Assembly (NCBI GenBank): GCA_964557575.1
Contig: CAZLBC010000088.1
Coordinates: 1-19,327 of the forward strand
DNA: 19,327 nucleotides
Direction: 5' to 3'
DNA from: CAZLBC01 sp964557575
Lineage (GTDB): Bacteria > Planctomycetota > Phycisphaerae > SM23-33
Shown here: positions 6,355 through 14,728 of the stretch, piece by piece
How the letters are laid out: each line of letters begins with the position of its first letter
Position numbering within the stretch: position 1 is the stretch's first letter
Made by a program: the position numbers and the translations under genes
Notes under the pieces: generated by a model
What the model was told of the DNA's origin: nothing
The model's input: the letters and a program-made list of their open reading frames with translations, nothing else
Database searches by the model: none

Positions 6355-7476
6355 ATGAATCCGTTCAAATACGGCACAACGGTTTCGGATGAGGACTTCT
6401 GTCCTCGCCCGGAGTTGGAAAAACTGATCACGAAACACGTGGCATCGAAACAGAATATCCACATCGAGGGAGACCGGCGAACGGGGAAGACATCCCTCAT
6501 TTTCCATGTGGTTGGTGCTATGAAAAAACGGCTTCTTATCCACTTCGATTTCATGCTCGTCAAGAGCGCCGATGATATCCGCGCCAGGATCGTAGACGGA
6601 TTATCCCGTGCCTCTCACCGCGTCGGCATGTTCGAGAAACTCGTAAAAAAACTTGCCCATCTCCGGCCCGTGGTCGGCCTCGATCCCTCGACCGGCGAAC
6701 CGACGCTTTCCCTCGCACCCGCATCCGGTTCGGCATGTTCCGGGACATCCCTGGTTGAGCTTATCGAGTTCGGTCGAACGAGTTTCTCATCGAAAAATCC
6801 GGTCATCTTTTTCGACGAGTTCCAGGATATCCTGAAAACGCCCGATCCCGACGAGATCCTGGCCGTGCTTCGCGGTTCGATCCAGCATCACCGCGACTGC
6901 GCCTATATATATTCCGGCAGTTCGCGAAGCGACATGGATTCGATCTTCCGGCATCCCGACCGGCCATTCTACAAATCCGCGATTCCGGCCCCGGTCGGGA
7001 CCATAGACCGCGGCGCCTTTATCCCCTTCCTGGTCGGGAAATTTAAAAAGGGTAAACGAAGGGTGTCCGGGGACACCATCGCGAAAATACTGGACATGGC
7101 TGCCGATAATCCCGGCGATGCGCAGGAGGTCTGCAACTGCCTTTGGGACGTCTCGAACGAAGGGACGGTACTGTCGGACGACGACGTGGAATCCGCCCTG
7201 CAGGTGATCTTCGAGCGTGAATCGAAGTATTTTGAACAGGTCATCGATTCACTTACCAACCATCAAAAGAAGTGCCTGCGGGGAATCGCGTCTCTCGACG
7301 GTACCGGGATCTATTCGAATCAATTCTTCGATCTGACCGGTACCCGCAACCCGGGGAGCATTACACGGGCCGTCAATAAATTTCAGAATAGCCGAATCAT
7401 CCACGACAACGGAGAGAAATACGTATTTGCGAGCCCGTTCCTGAAGCTATGGCTTCTGAGAAATCCCAACCTGTGA
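6355..7476 (+). CDS. AAA family ATPase (archaeal-type ATPase_2 like) with C-terminal winged helix
   Basis: P-loop ATPase of 373 residues. Walker A G-D-R-R-T-G-K-T-S is at 39-47, and Walker B I-F-F-D-E-F-Q-D at 151-158. It is followed by a sensor-like Y-S-G-S-S-R and a C-terminal winged-helix region ending S-P-F-L-K-L-W-L-L-R. The order fits the ATPase_2/archaeal ATPase group, which has many copies in some PVC genomes; the function is unknown and DNA- or RNA-linked defence or regulation is only a guess. GC is much lower than in the neighbouring serine dehydratase and sialic-acid genes, as for the other ATPase in this window, pointing to a shared foreign origin. It is convergent with nanA, with 56 bp between their stop codons and no clear terminator there. 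Confidence 0.9.
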   Translation: MNPFKYGTTVSDEDFCPRPELEKLITKHVASKQNIHIEGDRRTGKTSLIFHVVGAMKKRLLIHFDFMLVKSADDIRARIVDGLSRASHRVGMFEKLVKKLAHLRPVVGLDPSTGEPTLSLAPASGSACSGTSLVELIEFGRTSFSSKNPVIFFDEFQDILKTPDPDEILAVLRGSIQHHRDCAYIYSGSSRSDMDSIFRHPDRPFYKSAIPAPVGTIDRGAFIPFLVGKFKKGKRRVSGDTIAKILDMAADNPGDAQEVCNCLWDVSNEGTVLSDDDVESALQVIFERESKYFEQVIDSLTNHQKKCLRGIASLDGTGIYSNQFFDLTGTRNPGSITRAVNKFQNSRIIHDNGEKYVFASPFLKLWLLRNPNL

Positions 7477-7532
7477 TGTGGGGGCCGTACTCTTTCGGAG
7501 AATCGCGCATGGTTTCGCGATGACGCTCGAAG

Positions 7533-8435
7533 TCAAGCAGGTCCCCCGCAATTGTCGAGGGCGGCGCGGATCTGTTCGCGGGCGGCGGGGCCGGGGTTGC
7601 GGAGGGGCGGCCGGGCCGGGCCGCAGTCGACCCCGGCGATCTTCATCGCCGCCTTCAGGGCGCCGACCCCGCAGCCGGTGGAGACGATCGCCGCGATCAT
7701 GTCCGCCGCCCGCCGGCCGTCTTCCCGGGCGGCGTCGATGTCCCCGGCCAGAAAGGCATCGATGAGCCGCCGGTAGAGCGGCGCGGTGAAGTTGTACGTG
7801 CTGCCGATCGCGCCCCGGCCGCCGCGGGCGAGGGCCTCCACGAGCAGTTCGTCGCGGCCGAAGAGGATGTCGAAGCGGTCCCCGTCGAACGCGATGCACC
7901 GTTCGTAGTCGTCGAGGTCCTCGTGGGTGTACTTGATCCCCGCGAAACAGGGGATGCGGCCGGCGGCCCGCTCGAGGAAGTCGCGCATCGGGAAGGACAC
8001 CCCGGTCAGCGCCGGGATGTGGTAGAAGTAGAAGGGCAGGTCCGGCGCGGCGGACGCCACCCGGGCCGACCAGTCGACGAGGTCGTCGACGGTCGCCGGC
8101 CGGAAGTAGTAGGGGGCCGCCATCCCCGCGCCCCGCGCCCCGATCGCGGCGGCGTGGGCCGTCATCCGGCGGCACTCATCGAGGCAGGTGTGCCCGACGT
8201 GGACGATGACCGCGAAGTCGGCCGGCGCGGCCGCGACCCATCTTTCCGCAACCGCCATCCGCTCCGCGGCCGTCAGGGAGGGGCCCTCGCCGCTGCTGCC
8301 GTTGACGAACGCGCCGGCGACGCCGCTGTCCCGCAGGAACGCGGCGTATGCCGGAATCACGTCGGTATTCAACTCAAGATCTTCGCGGAGCGGCGCGAAG
8401 GGCGCCGCGATCAGTCCGTGCAGGCGTGTGTTCAT
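7533..8435 (-). CDS. nanA: N-acetylneuraminate lyase
   Basis: Cytoplasmic Schiff-base aldolase that splits N-acetylneuraminate into N-acetylmannosamine and pyruvate. The 300-residue product is a DHDPS/NAL-family TIM barrel of full length. G-S-S-G-E-G (46-51) forms the pyruvate carboxylate site, and F-Y-F-Y-H-I-P (135-141, Y138) has the lyase-type signature rather than the DapA one. K168 in G-I-K-Y-T is the Schiff-base lysine, and G-S-T-Y-N-F follows. The ATG has GAGGAA 8 nt upstream. It is the last gene of the operon, 73 bp after the sialidase, and this neighbourhood strongly supports sialic acid as substrate rather than another 2-keto acid. Confidence 0.92.
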   Translation of the reverse strand: MNTRLHGLIAAPFAPLREDLELNTDVIPAYAAFLRDSGVAGAFVNGSSGEGPSLTAAERMAVAERWVAAAPADFAVIVHVGHTCLDECRRMTAHAAAIGARGAGMAAPYYFRPATVDDLVDWSARVASAAPDLPFYFYHIPALTGVSFPMRDFLERAAGRIPCFAGIKYTHEDLDDYERCIAFDGDRFDILFGRDELLVEALARGGRGAIGSTYNFTAPLYRRLIDAFLAGDIDAAREDGRRAADMIAAIVSTGCGVGALKAAMKIAGVDCGPARPPLRNPGPAAREQIRAALDNCGGPA

Positions 8436-8508
8436 GTCGTTCGTTCCTCGTATCCGGCGGGGGAAGGGGGGGCGGCCCCGTTGTTTCGCGTGTTTCGGCC
8501 CGGGGACC

Positions 8509-11202
8509 TCATTGAACCATCCCGTCGGTTTCGCTTATTTTGAAGCGGGTGCAGACCACGGAGTGCTTGTTCTTCCCGGGGCGGTACTTGATGTAGGTGG
8601 TGGCGACGATCGTTCCGTCGGGCAGCAGTGCCATCCCGGGGTAGCCGCAGTCGCCCCCGGCGTAACTGTGCAGCAGCTTGATCCGGTACTGTCCCGGCCG
8701 GCCCCGCCGTATGTCGTCGTACGTGCCCACCCAGGCGACAAAGTGGCCGGCGGTCCGGCTGCCCTTCGCCTTGTCGCGGAAGGCGATGACCCACCGCCCG
8801 TCCGCGAGCCGCACGCCCCTGTGGCGGTCGCCGGTCAGCCCCCAGGGCGTGTCCGCCGGCGCGCTCCAGGTGGTCCCCTCGTCGGTGCTGAACATCATCA
8901 GGCTCCGGCCCCGGTGGGTGTTCTCCCGCATCAGGCAGCAGAGCTCGCCGCCGGAAGGGGAGCGGAGGGTGAAGGGCTCGCAGGGGTCCTTGCCCTTCAC
9001 GTCGGCGATGACGGCCGGCGTCGACCAGGTCAGCCCGCCGTCGGCGGTCAGCGTCTGCAGCACCACCAGGGAGCCGCCGGCCCGGCGGTGGTAGTAGCCG
9101 GCGTACCGCCCGTCCTTCAGGCGGAGTACTGAACTGAAGGTCATGACGCAGGGGAACCCCAGCGGCGGCATCTCCCGCCATGTCGCTCCGCCGTCTTCGC
9201 TCATGATGCTCGGCATCCCCGGCCCGCCCCGTTTGCCGAGCGCGGCGGAGAAGACCCACAGGCGGCTGTTGCCCGGCGGGTCGACGAGGCGGTAGATGCT
9301 CGGGCAGTTCTGGTGCGTGCGGAATCCCGCCGGCAGCCGGTCGTCGAGCCGTCGCCAGGTCAGCCCGCCGTCGTCGCTCCGGGCCATGGGGCCGGCGTGG
9401 CCCCCGTGATTGATGCACCAGACCGCGAAGACGGTGCGGCCGCCGGGCATCAGGACGGTCGTGGGATGGCCCTGGTAGGTTTTTTCGGTGCCGGCGGCGA
9501 TGACCACCTGGCGGTCGGTCCGGCCGGAGATATCGGCGAGGGGCAGGTCGCCGCCCGGCCCCGCGGCGGCCGCGGCCGGCGTGTGCCGCTTCAGCGATGA
9601 GAGGGGGAACGCCGCGAACACGATGTTCCCGTAGGGCTTCTCGCCGGCCTCGTAGAGGCAGGCGATCTCCCCGTTGGAGAGGACCGCCAGGTCCGAGTAG
9701 GCGCTGAACCCCGGGGTGAGGACCCGCGACAGCGGCCAGGTTTTCCCCCCGTCGAGGCTCGCCCGGACGGTCATGTTCCGGCGGCCCTTCGTGTCGGCGG
9801 GATTGCTGAAGAGGATGACGTCACCGCCCGCGCGTGCCGGCCGCGGATACCGCTCGATCGCCGCCTGGCAGATCGGCTCGACGAGGGCCGTGTCGAACCG
9901 CTGGTTCCGCCACGTCGCGCCCCCGTCGTCGCTGACGGCCGTCTGCCGGCACTGCCGCGCGCGGTCGTAGTTGCGCATGTTCAGCAGCAGCCGGCCGCCG
10001 GGCAGCTCCGCGACCGCGCACTCGTTGACCCGGTGCCGGGGGGAACTGCCGCCGAGTTGCCAGGTCTTGCCGTGGTCGTCGGAGTAGATCACGTGGGAAT
10101 AGTAGTGTCTTGTCTGCGCCTCGATGTGGTCGCAGGGGATCACCAGCCGGCCGGCGCGGGGCCCGGCTGTTATCTGGATGCCGCTGCCGGGGCCGGTGGC
10201 GTACCACGTCCAGTCCGGCTTTTTGACGTCGCCGGTGATCTCCACCGGTTCGCGCCAGGTCCGGCCGTCGTCGCGCGAGCAGGTCGCGAAGACGCGGCGG
10301 GTGTCCGTGCTTTTTTGCGCGATGATCTCCCGTTCGCGGTCGTCGCCGCGGTTCCAGGTGGACAGCAGCCAGACGGTGCCGGTGACGCGGTCGACCACCG
10401 CGCAGGGGTTCCCGCAGGTGTTGCCGGCGTCGTCCCGGATGATCCGCGGCTCCTCCCAGGTCGCCCCGCCGTCGGTCGACCGGGACATGATCGTGTTGAT
10501 GTCCCCGGTGTCGCTGCGGGAGTTCTTACGCCCCTCGCAGAAGGCCAGGATCGTGCCCGTCGTCGTGACCGCCAGGGCCGGGATGCGGTAGGTGTGGTGG
10601 CCGCCGGTCCCGGCGGTGAACAGCGGCCGGCCGACCATGGCCGGGACCGCCTCCAGCGCGCCCTCGATCAGGAACTGTTCCACGGTCATACGGTTCCGCC
10701 AGGGCCGCAGGCCGACCCGGCGGACCGGCCCGTTCCAGCCCGCGAGCCGGTGCATTTCGCGGCCGTTTATCGTGAACCGGGTGGTGCCGTCTTTCCGGAC
10801 GGCCGCGAAAGTGAAGGGCGTTTCCGGCTCGATATGCGCCGCGGCCGCCCCGATCATCCGGGTCTTGCCGCCGAAGAGGGGGCCCTCCACGAAGAGCTTT
10901 CCGCCCCGCCCGTCGAAGCCAACGTGGCTGTCGTCGAGGACGAACGAGGCGGCGGTGCCGTCGAGCTGCTCGAGGGACAGCCGGGCGGTGACCCGGAAGT
11001 CGCCGGCGCCGAGCCCCGTTCCGGCCCGGAGGTACCGGTTCTCGCCGGCGGCCGCCAGGCCCGCGTCGGTTTCCTTCCACGGCCCGCCGGCTGCGCGGGC
11101 GGCCGCCGGTGTTCCGTCCCGGACGACGGCGAGCTGTTCGGCGGCCGTTGCGCTCGTGAATAACCCGGTGAACAGCAGTGCTGTTATCGGGGAGATTTTC
11201 AT
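8509..11202 (-). CDS. nanH: Exported two-module sialidase (GH33 plus a second BNR propeller)
   Basis: Predicted to hydrolyse terminal alpha-linked sialic acids outside the cytoplasm. The 897-residue product starts with a signal peptide cleaved near residue 20 (S-A-T-A then A-E-Q). A lectin-like beta-sandwich follows (about 25-190) and then a GH33 propeller (about 195-535). The propeller has the Y-R-I-P motif (R206), an acid/base aspartate in R-S-D-T-G-D near 231, E394, further arginines of the triad (R410 and one near 475-480), the nucleophile tyrosine candidate Y502 (A-Y-S-D-L) and several Asp boxes (for example 243-249, 425-431, 483-489). From about 575 a second Asp-box propeller runs to the C-terminus without Y-R-I-P. 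The ATG has AGGAG 8 nt upstream. It sits between the mutarotase-transporter and nanA in one operon. Confidence 0.92.
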   Translation of the reverse strand: MKISPITALLFTGLFTSATAAEQLAVVRDGTPAAARAAGGPWKETDAGLAAAGENRYLRAGTGLGAGDFRVTARLSLEQLDGTAASFVLDDSHVGFDGRGGKLFVEGPLFGGKTRMIGAAAAHIEPETPFTFAAVRKDGTTRFTINGREMHRLAGWNGPVRRVGLRPWRNRMTVEQFLIEGALEAVPAMVGRPLFTAGTGGHHTYRIPALAVTTTGTILAFCEGRKNSRSDTGDINTIMSRSTDGGATWEEPRIIRDDAGNTCGNPCAVVDRVTGTVWLLSTWNRGDDREREIIAQKSTDTRRVFATCSRDDGRTWREPVEITGDVKKPDWTWYATGPGSGIQITAGPRAGRLVIPCDHIEAQTRHYYSHVIYSDDHGKTWQLGGSSPRHRVNECAVAELPGGRLLLNMRNYDRARQCRQTAVSDDGGATWRNQRFDTALVEPICQAAIERYPRPARAGGDVILFSNPADTKGRRNMTVRASLDGGKTWPLSRVLTPGFSAYSDLAVLSNGEIACLYEAGEKPYGNIVFAAFPLSSLKRHTPAAAAAGPGGDLPLADISGRTDRQVVIAAGTEKTYQGHPTTVLMPGGRTVFAVWCINHGGHAGPMARSDDGGLTWRRLDDRLPAGFRTHQNCPSIYRLVDPPGNSRLWVFSAALGKRGGPGMPSIMSEDGGATWREMPPLGFPCVMTFSSVLRLKDGRYAGYYHRRAGGSLVVLQTLTADGGLTWSTPAVIADVKGKDPCEPFTLRSPSGGELCCLMRENTHRGRSLMMFSTDEGTTWSAPADTPWGLTGDRHRGVRLADGRWVIAFRDKAKGSRTAGHFVAWVGTYDDIRRGRPGQYRIKLLHSYAGGDCGYPGMALLPDGTIVATTYIKYRPGKNKHSVVCTRFKISETDGMVQ

Positions 11203-11233
11203 CGACTGTTCTCCTGATGTTGATTCGTTTTTT

Positions 11234-11326
11234 TCAGTTACCGGCTCCGAAGCTCAGCGAGTAGAGCGTGGCGCCGGTCAGTGTGAAGCGAAGCCGGACG
11301 TCCGTCCCCCCGATTGCCTTGTTCAT
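11234..11326 (-). pseudogene. 30-codon ORF, probable gene remnant coupled to the symporter gene
   Basis: Encodes M-N-K-A-I-G-G-T-D-V-R-L-R-F and ends L-Y-S-L-S-F-G-A-G-N. The ATG overlaps the TGA of the symporter gene as ATGA and has AAGGA 7 nt upstream, so initiation looks genuine. The G-T-D-V-R-L-R-F...D/A-L-Y-S-F ending resembles the last strands of beta-sandwich tails on exported glycosidases of PVC bacteria (from memory, not searched). I infer a gene that lost its middle, keeping the first few codons and the tail. An alternative is a true small protein. It ends 31 bp before the sialidase start. Confidence 0.5.
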
Positions 11327-13995
11327 CGTTGGTCCTTCCGTTGCTGCTGCGTGTACACCGTCAGGCCCGCGAGGGGCTTGCCGCCGCCGCCGGACAGGAG
11401 GCTGACCGCATAGCCGACGGCGAGGCAGGAGGCCATCCCGGTCAGGGTGTAGAGCAGGAGGTGGACGGCGGTGTGCGCCTTGACGAGGTACTGGACCGCG
11501 CCGCTGGCGGCCAGGCCGGCGATCGCGCCGATGCCGTTGGCCCGGCGGGTCAGCATCCCGAGGAGGAACAGCCCCCCCAGCCCGCCGGCGAAGAGGCCCA
11601 GCAGGCGGTTGAACTGGTCCCACAGCGACGTGAACTCCCAGGAGGCCATCACCAGGGCGAAGACGGTCCCCGCCGCCCCGATCAGGACGGTCGCCCAGCG
11701 GGCGACGGCCAGCGCGGACCGCTCGGTCGCCCCGCCCCTGAACCGGCGGAACCAGTCGGTCGTTACGGCCGCCGCGACCGAGTTCATGCTGCTGTCGAGG
11801 CTCGACATCGAGGCCGCGAAGATGGCGGCGATCACCATGCCCGCCACGCCCGGCCGCAGCTCGGTGACGATGAACCAGGGGAAGATCGCGTCGGCCGGCT
11901 CCAGCGCGGGGTTGGCGGCGCCGGGGTTGTCGCGGTAGAAGAGGAACAGCGCGGTCCCCACGAAGAAAAACAGCAGGGAGGCCGGCACGGTCAGCACGGC
12001 GTTGGTCCAGATCCCCCGGGCCGCCTGCCGCTCGTCCCGGGTGGTCAGGTACCGCTGGACGACCGCCTGGTCGGTGCCGTAGCTGATGAGGCTGGCGGCC
12101 GCGCCGCCGAGGACCACCGTCCACAGCGTCGGGGACCGCAGGTCGAGCGCGCAATCGAAGGTGTGCAGCTTGCCGGCCGCGCCGGCCGCCGCGAGCGACG
12201 CGGCCGGGCCCTCGTCGAGCCCCAGCAGCATGACGGCCGTGGCCAGGATCGCCCCGCCCACCAGCACCACCACCTGCATGACGTCGGTCCAGATCACCGC
12301 CTCGATTCCCCCGAGGACGGTGTAGAGGATGCTGAGCCCGCCCATCAGGACGATGCACACCCGCACGTCGATGCCCGTGACCACCGAGAGGACGATCGAC
12401 GGGATGAACAGGACCACCCCGATCCGCCCGAACTGCAGCAGGACGAACATCGCGCTGCCCGCCAGGCGCGCGACGAGGTTGAACCGCTTCTCGAGGTACT
12501 CGTAGGCGGTGGTCACGTTCAGCCGCCGGTAGAACGGCAGGAAGAGGAAGACCACGACCGGGGCGACCATGATGATGGCCATGTTGAACATGAAGTACCG
12601 CCAGTCGGTGGCGTAGGTCTTGGCGGGGATGGCGATGAAGGTGATCGCGCTGAGCTGGGTGCCGAAGATGCTGATCCCCGCCGCCCACCAGGGGATCCGC
12701 CGGCCCGCCCGGAAGAAGTCGTCGGTGGTCTTCTCGCGGCGCGAGAAGTAGAAGCCCATGGCCACCAGCGCCGCCAGGTAGATCCCCAGGACCGTGTAGT
12801 TCAGGACCCCGAACGGCGGGGGGGCCGGGGGCGCCGCGGCGCGGACCGCGCTTGTCCGCACGCCGGGCCGGATCTCCCCGGAGGGGATGACGATCCGGCC
12901 GCGCCACCGGGCGGCGATCGTGGTGACCGGGGCGGGGCCGGGCACCGTCCCGATCCGCGTCCAGGTCCGGGTGACGGTGTTGAATGCGAGGACGTCCCGG
13001 CTGAAGCCGGGGTGGTTCTCGAGTATCCGGTTCTTCTCGGCCGCCAGGGTTTCCTTTTCCGCCCCCGCCGCGGATGCGATCCGGCGATCGAGTTCATCGA
13101 GGCGCACCAGCAGTTTCCCCCGCGCGCCGCCGAAGACGAGGATCGACGCGGTCCCCGCCGGCAGGGCGGGGGCGGCCATCACGGAGAGGGGCGCCGCGGC
13201 GCCCTCCGGGCGGACCTCCCCGAGCGATTCCCATGCCCGGCGGTCGGGGCGGTAGACCCAGGCGTCGGTCAGGATCGCCGTCGGCCGTTCCGGCGCGATG
13301 TGGCGCCCGCCGAACAGGTAGAAGCAGTCGGTGGTGCCGTCGTGCTGCGCGGCCGCCGCCGGCAGGATTCGCGGCGGGCCGGGCCACGACGGCGGCTCCC
13401 GCCAGCGGTTTGCCGCGCTGTCGAAGGCGAAGAAGTCGGTCGTCGCCACGGCGTCTCTCATCGATTCCTGCCCGCCCGCGACGAAGACGGTCGTCCCCGC
13501 GAGCCCGGCGGCGGCGAAGGCCAGCGGCCGGGGCAGGGGGGCCAGCGGCTTTCGGGTCACGGCTTCCGCGTCCGGGTTCCATCTCAGCAGGAACACGTCG
13601 CGGTAGCAGCGGTCCGCGTCGCAGCCGCCGATGCAGATGACGCCCTCCTTCGTGGAGACGGCCGCCCCGTATGCCAGGGGCCGCTCCAACTGCCACCCCG
13701 TCCGCCAGGCCGGCGCGCCGGCCGCGTCCTCGATGAGCACGTAGATCTCGTCGTGCCAGACCTTCTTGCCGCCCCGCCAGGGGAGTTTTTCGGGGAAGTT
13801 GGCGCCCCCGGCGACGATGAGGGTCCCGTTGTGAGCGCCGACGAACGGCCCGGCCACGCCCGGTTGCACGTCGTTGCCCGGTGCGGGCGGCAGGGGGGAC
13901 AGCGCCGAGAAGCGCAGCCCGCCGTCCGCGCCGGCGGTTGCGCATGCCAGGGAGAGCAGCAGCGCGGTTATCGCGGCGGCGTCATTCCTGGTCAC
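11323..13995 (-). CDS. NanM-like mutarotase fused to sodium:solute symporter (sialic acid importer)
   Basis: Predicted to convert alpha-sialic acid to its beta anomer and import it with Na+. The proposed GTG at 13995 gives 890 residues. A signal sequence (A-A-I-T-A-L-L-L-S-L-A) is followed by kelch blades with G-G doublets (for example I-V-A-G-G, V-I-C-I-G-G, V-F-V-A-G-G, Y-L-F-G-G) through about residue 375, including the I-P-S-G-E-I-R-P-G-V-R-T end of the cyclically permuted mutarotase family. A Pro/Ala linker leads at about 397 into a multi-helix SSS (SLC5-type) domain with I-S-I-F-G-T-Q-L-S-A-I, R-Y-L-T-T-R-D and the Na+-site helix S-S-L-D-S-S-M-N-S (731-739). The open frame extends upstream to 14172, but that part overlaps the regulator and lacks family sequence. 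GTG lies behind GGAGGAG and overlaps the regulator by 14 nt. Confidence 0.88.
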   Translation of the reverse strand: MTRNDAAAITALLLSLACATAGADGGLRFSALSPLPPAPGNDVQPGVAGPFVGAHNGTLIVAGGANFPEKLPWRGGKKVWHDEIYVLIEDAAGAPAWRTGWQLERPLAYGAAVSTKEGVICIGGCDADRCYRDVFLLRWNPDAEAVTRKPLAPLPRPLAFAAAGLAGTTVFVAGGQESMRDAVATTDFFAFDSAANRWREPPSWPGPPRILPAAAAQHDGTTDCFYLFGGRHIAPERPTAILTDAWVYRPDRRAWESLGEVRPEGAAAPLSVMAAPALPAGTASILVFGGARGKLLVRLDELDRRIASAAGAEKETLAAEKNRILENHPGFSRDVLAFNTVTRTWTRIGTVPGPAPVTTIAARWRGRIVIPSGEIRPGVRTSAVRAAAPPAPPPFGVLNYTVLGIYLAALVAMGFYFSRREKTTDDFFRAGRRIPWWAAGISIFGTQLSAITFIAIPAKTYATDWRYFMFNMAIIMVAPVVVFLFLPFYRRLNVTTAYEYLEKRFNLVARLAGSAMFVLLQFGRIGVVLFIPSIVLSVVTGIDVRVCIVLMGGLSILYTVLGGIEAVIWTDVMQVVVLVGGAILATAVMLLGLDEGPAASLAAAGAAGKLHTFDCALDLRSPTLWTVVLGGAAASLISYGTDQAVVQRYLTTRDERQAARGIWTNAVLTVPASLLFFFVGTALFLFYRDNPGAANPALEPADAIFPWFIVTELRPGVAGMVIAAIFAASMSSLDSSMNSVAAAVTTDWFRRFRGGATERSALAVARWATVLIGAAGTVFALVMASWEFTSLWDQFNRLLGLFAGGLGGLFLLGMLTRRANGIGAIAGLAASGAVQYLVKAHTAVHLLLYTLTGMASCLAVGYAVSLLSGGGGKPLAGLTVYTQQQRKDQR

Positions 13996-14695
13996 CGGTC
14001 TCCTCCGCCTCTCCCGACCCGGGCCACGCGTCGAGCATCCGGAAATGCGGTTCGAGGTGGTTCCGCATCGCCTCGCGGTATTCGGCCGCGGTCCCGTCAC
14101 GCAGGACCTCCAGCAGACGCCGGTGGGGCACCGGGTCGGGCGGGGGGTCGCTTTCCCGGCGGACGGCCTCACGGAAAAACGCCCGGAGCAGCTCCTGGAA
14201 TTCCGACAGGAGCCGGTTGCCCGACATCCGGTAGAGCACGGCGTGGAACGCGATGTCGGATTGCACCCGCTCCTCCCGCGTCAGGGCGGCCTCCCACTGC
14301 TCGACGGCCTCCTCCAGTTCGGCGAGGGCCGCCGGCGTCCGGCGGCGGCAGACCAGATCGGCCATCCCCATCTCGATGACCAGCCGCAGCTCGAAGAGTT
14401 CCCGCGCCGATTCGTCCCCGATCAGGTCCGGCAGCAGGATCCGCCGCAACCCGCCGAGGAAGTCCGGCTCCCGCAGGACGATGCCCCGCTTCCGGCGGGA
14501 CTCGAGCACCCCGAGCATCCGCAGCCGGCTGAGGGCCTCCCGGACCATGTTCCTGCTGATACCCAGTCGCTCGGCGAAATCCTTCTCGCCCGGGAGCTTG
14601 TCGCCGGGGCGGTATCCGGCGTCCCGTATCTCGCGGAGGATGCTCGCCTCCGCCCGGTCGGTCAGGCTGTCGGACGCGATCTTTTTTCCCTGCAT
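13982..14695 (-). CDS. FadR-type GntR transcriptional regulator, probable sialic-acid operon repressor
   Basis: DNA-binding regulator of 237 residues from the ATG at 14695. An N-terminal GntR winged helix (about 11-75, with G-D-K-L-P-G-E-K-D-F-A-E-R-L-G and R-N-M-V-R-E-A-L) is followed by an FCD ligand domain. D147, H151, H191 and H213 match the metal-ligand pattern of FCD domains. A GTG three codons upstream (14704) is in frame, but AAAGG is spaced 8 nt from the ATG. It is the first gene of the operon and overlaps the next by 14 nt, so the two are translationally coupled. NanR of E. coli is in the same subfamily, so a sialic-acid ligand is a reasonable inference, not proven. A palindrome sits just upstream and suggests autoregulation. 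Confidence 0.9.
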   Translation of the reverse strand: MQGKKIASDSLTDRAEASILREIRDAGYRPGDKLPGEKDFAERLGISRNMVREALSRLRMLGVLESRRKRGIVLREPDFLGGLRRILLPDLIGDESARELFELRLVIEMGMADLVCRRRTPAALAELEEAVEQWEAALTREERVQSDIAFHAVLYRMSGNRLLSEFQELLRAFFREAVRRESDPPPDPVPHRRLLEVLRDGTAAEYREAMRNHLEPHFRMLDAWPGSGEAEETGDQE

Positions 14696-14709
14696 CGGGG
14701 GCACCTTTT

Positions 14710-14724
14710 ATATGTAGGACATAT
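14710..14724. promoter_or_regulatory. Candidate FadR/GntR operator at the sialic-acid operon promoter
   Basis: ATATGT-AGG-ACATAT is a perfect 6-bp-arm palindrome of the GT-n-AC type bound by FadR-subfamily regulators. It lies between the -10 box (14734-14729) and the ribosome site of the regulator gene, overlapping the expected transcription start, a position suited to repression. Confidence 0.55.
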
Positions 14725-14728
14725 TATT

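Noticed and set aside
7483..7532. Hairpin ATCGCG...CGCGAT between the second ATPase gene and nanA as a terminator
   Set aside because: Six-base stem with an 8-nt loop and no T-run on either strand.
11234..12907. 557-codon minus frame ending in the 30-codon ORF
   Set aside because: Most of it is a frame shadow of the symporter gene; only the last 30 codons, starting at the ATGA overlap, are supported.
13996..14172. Upstream extension of the mutarotase-symporter frame
   Set aside because: Encodes Arg/Pro/Cys-rich sequence overlapping the regulator gene; the signal peptide begins only after the GTG at 13995.
11314..14379. 1021-codon plus-strand open frame
   Set aside because: Antisense to the mutarotase-symporter gene; composition dominated by Arg, Gly, Asp and His repeats and no family similarity.
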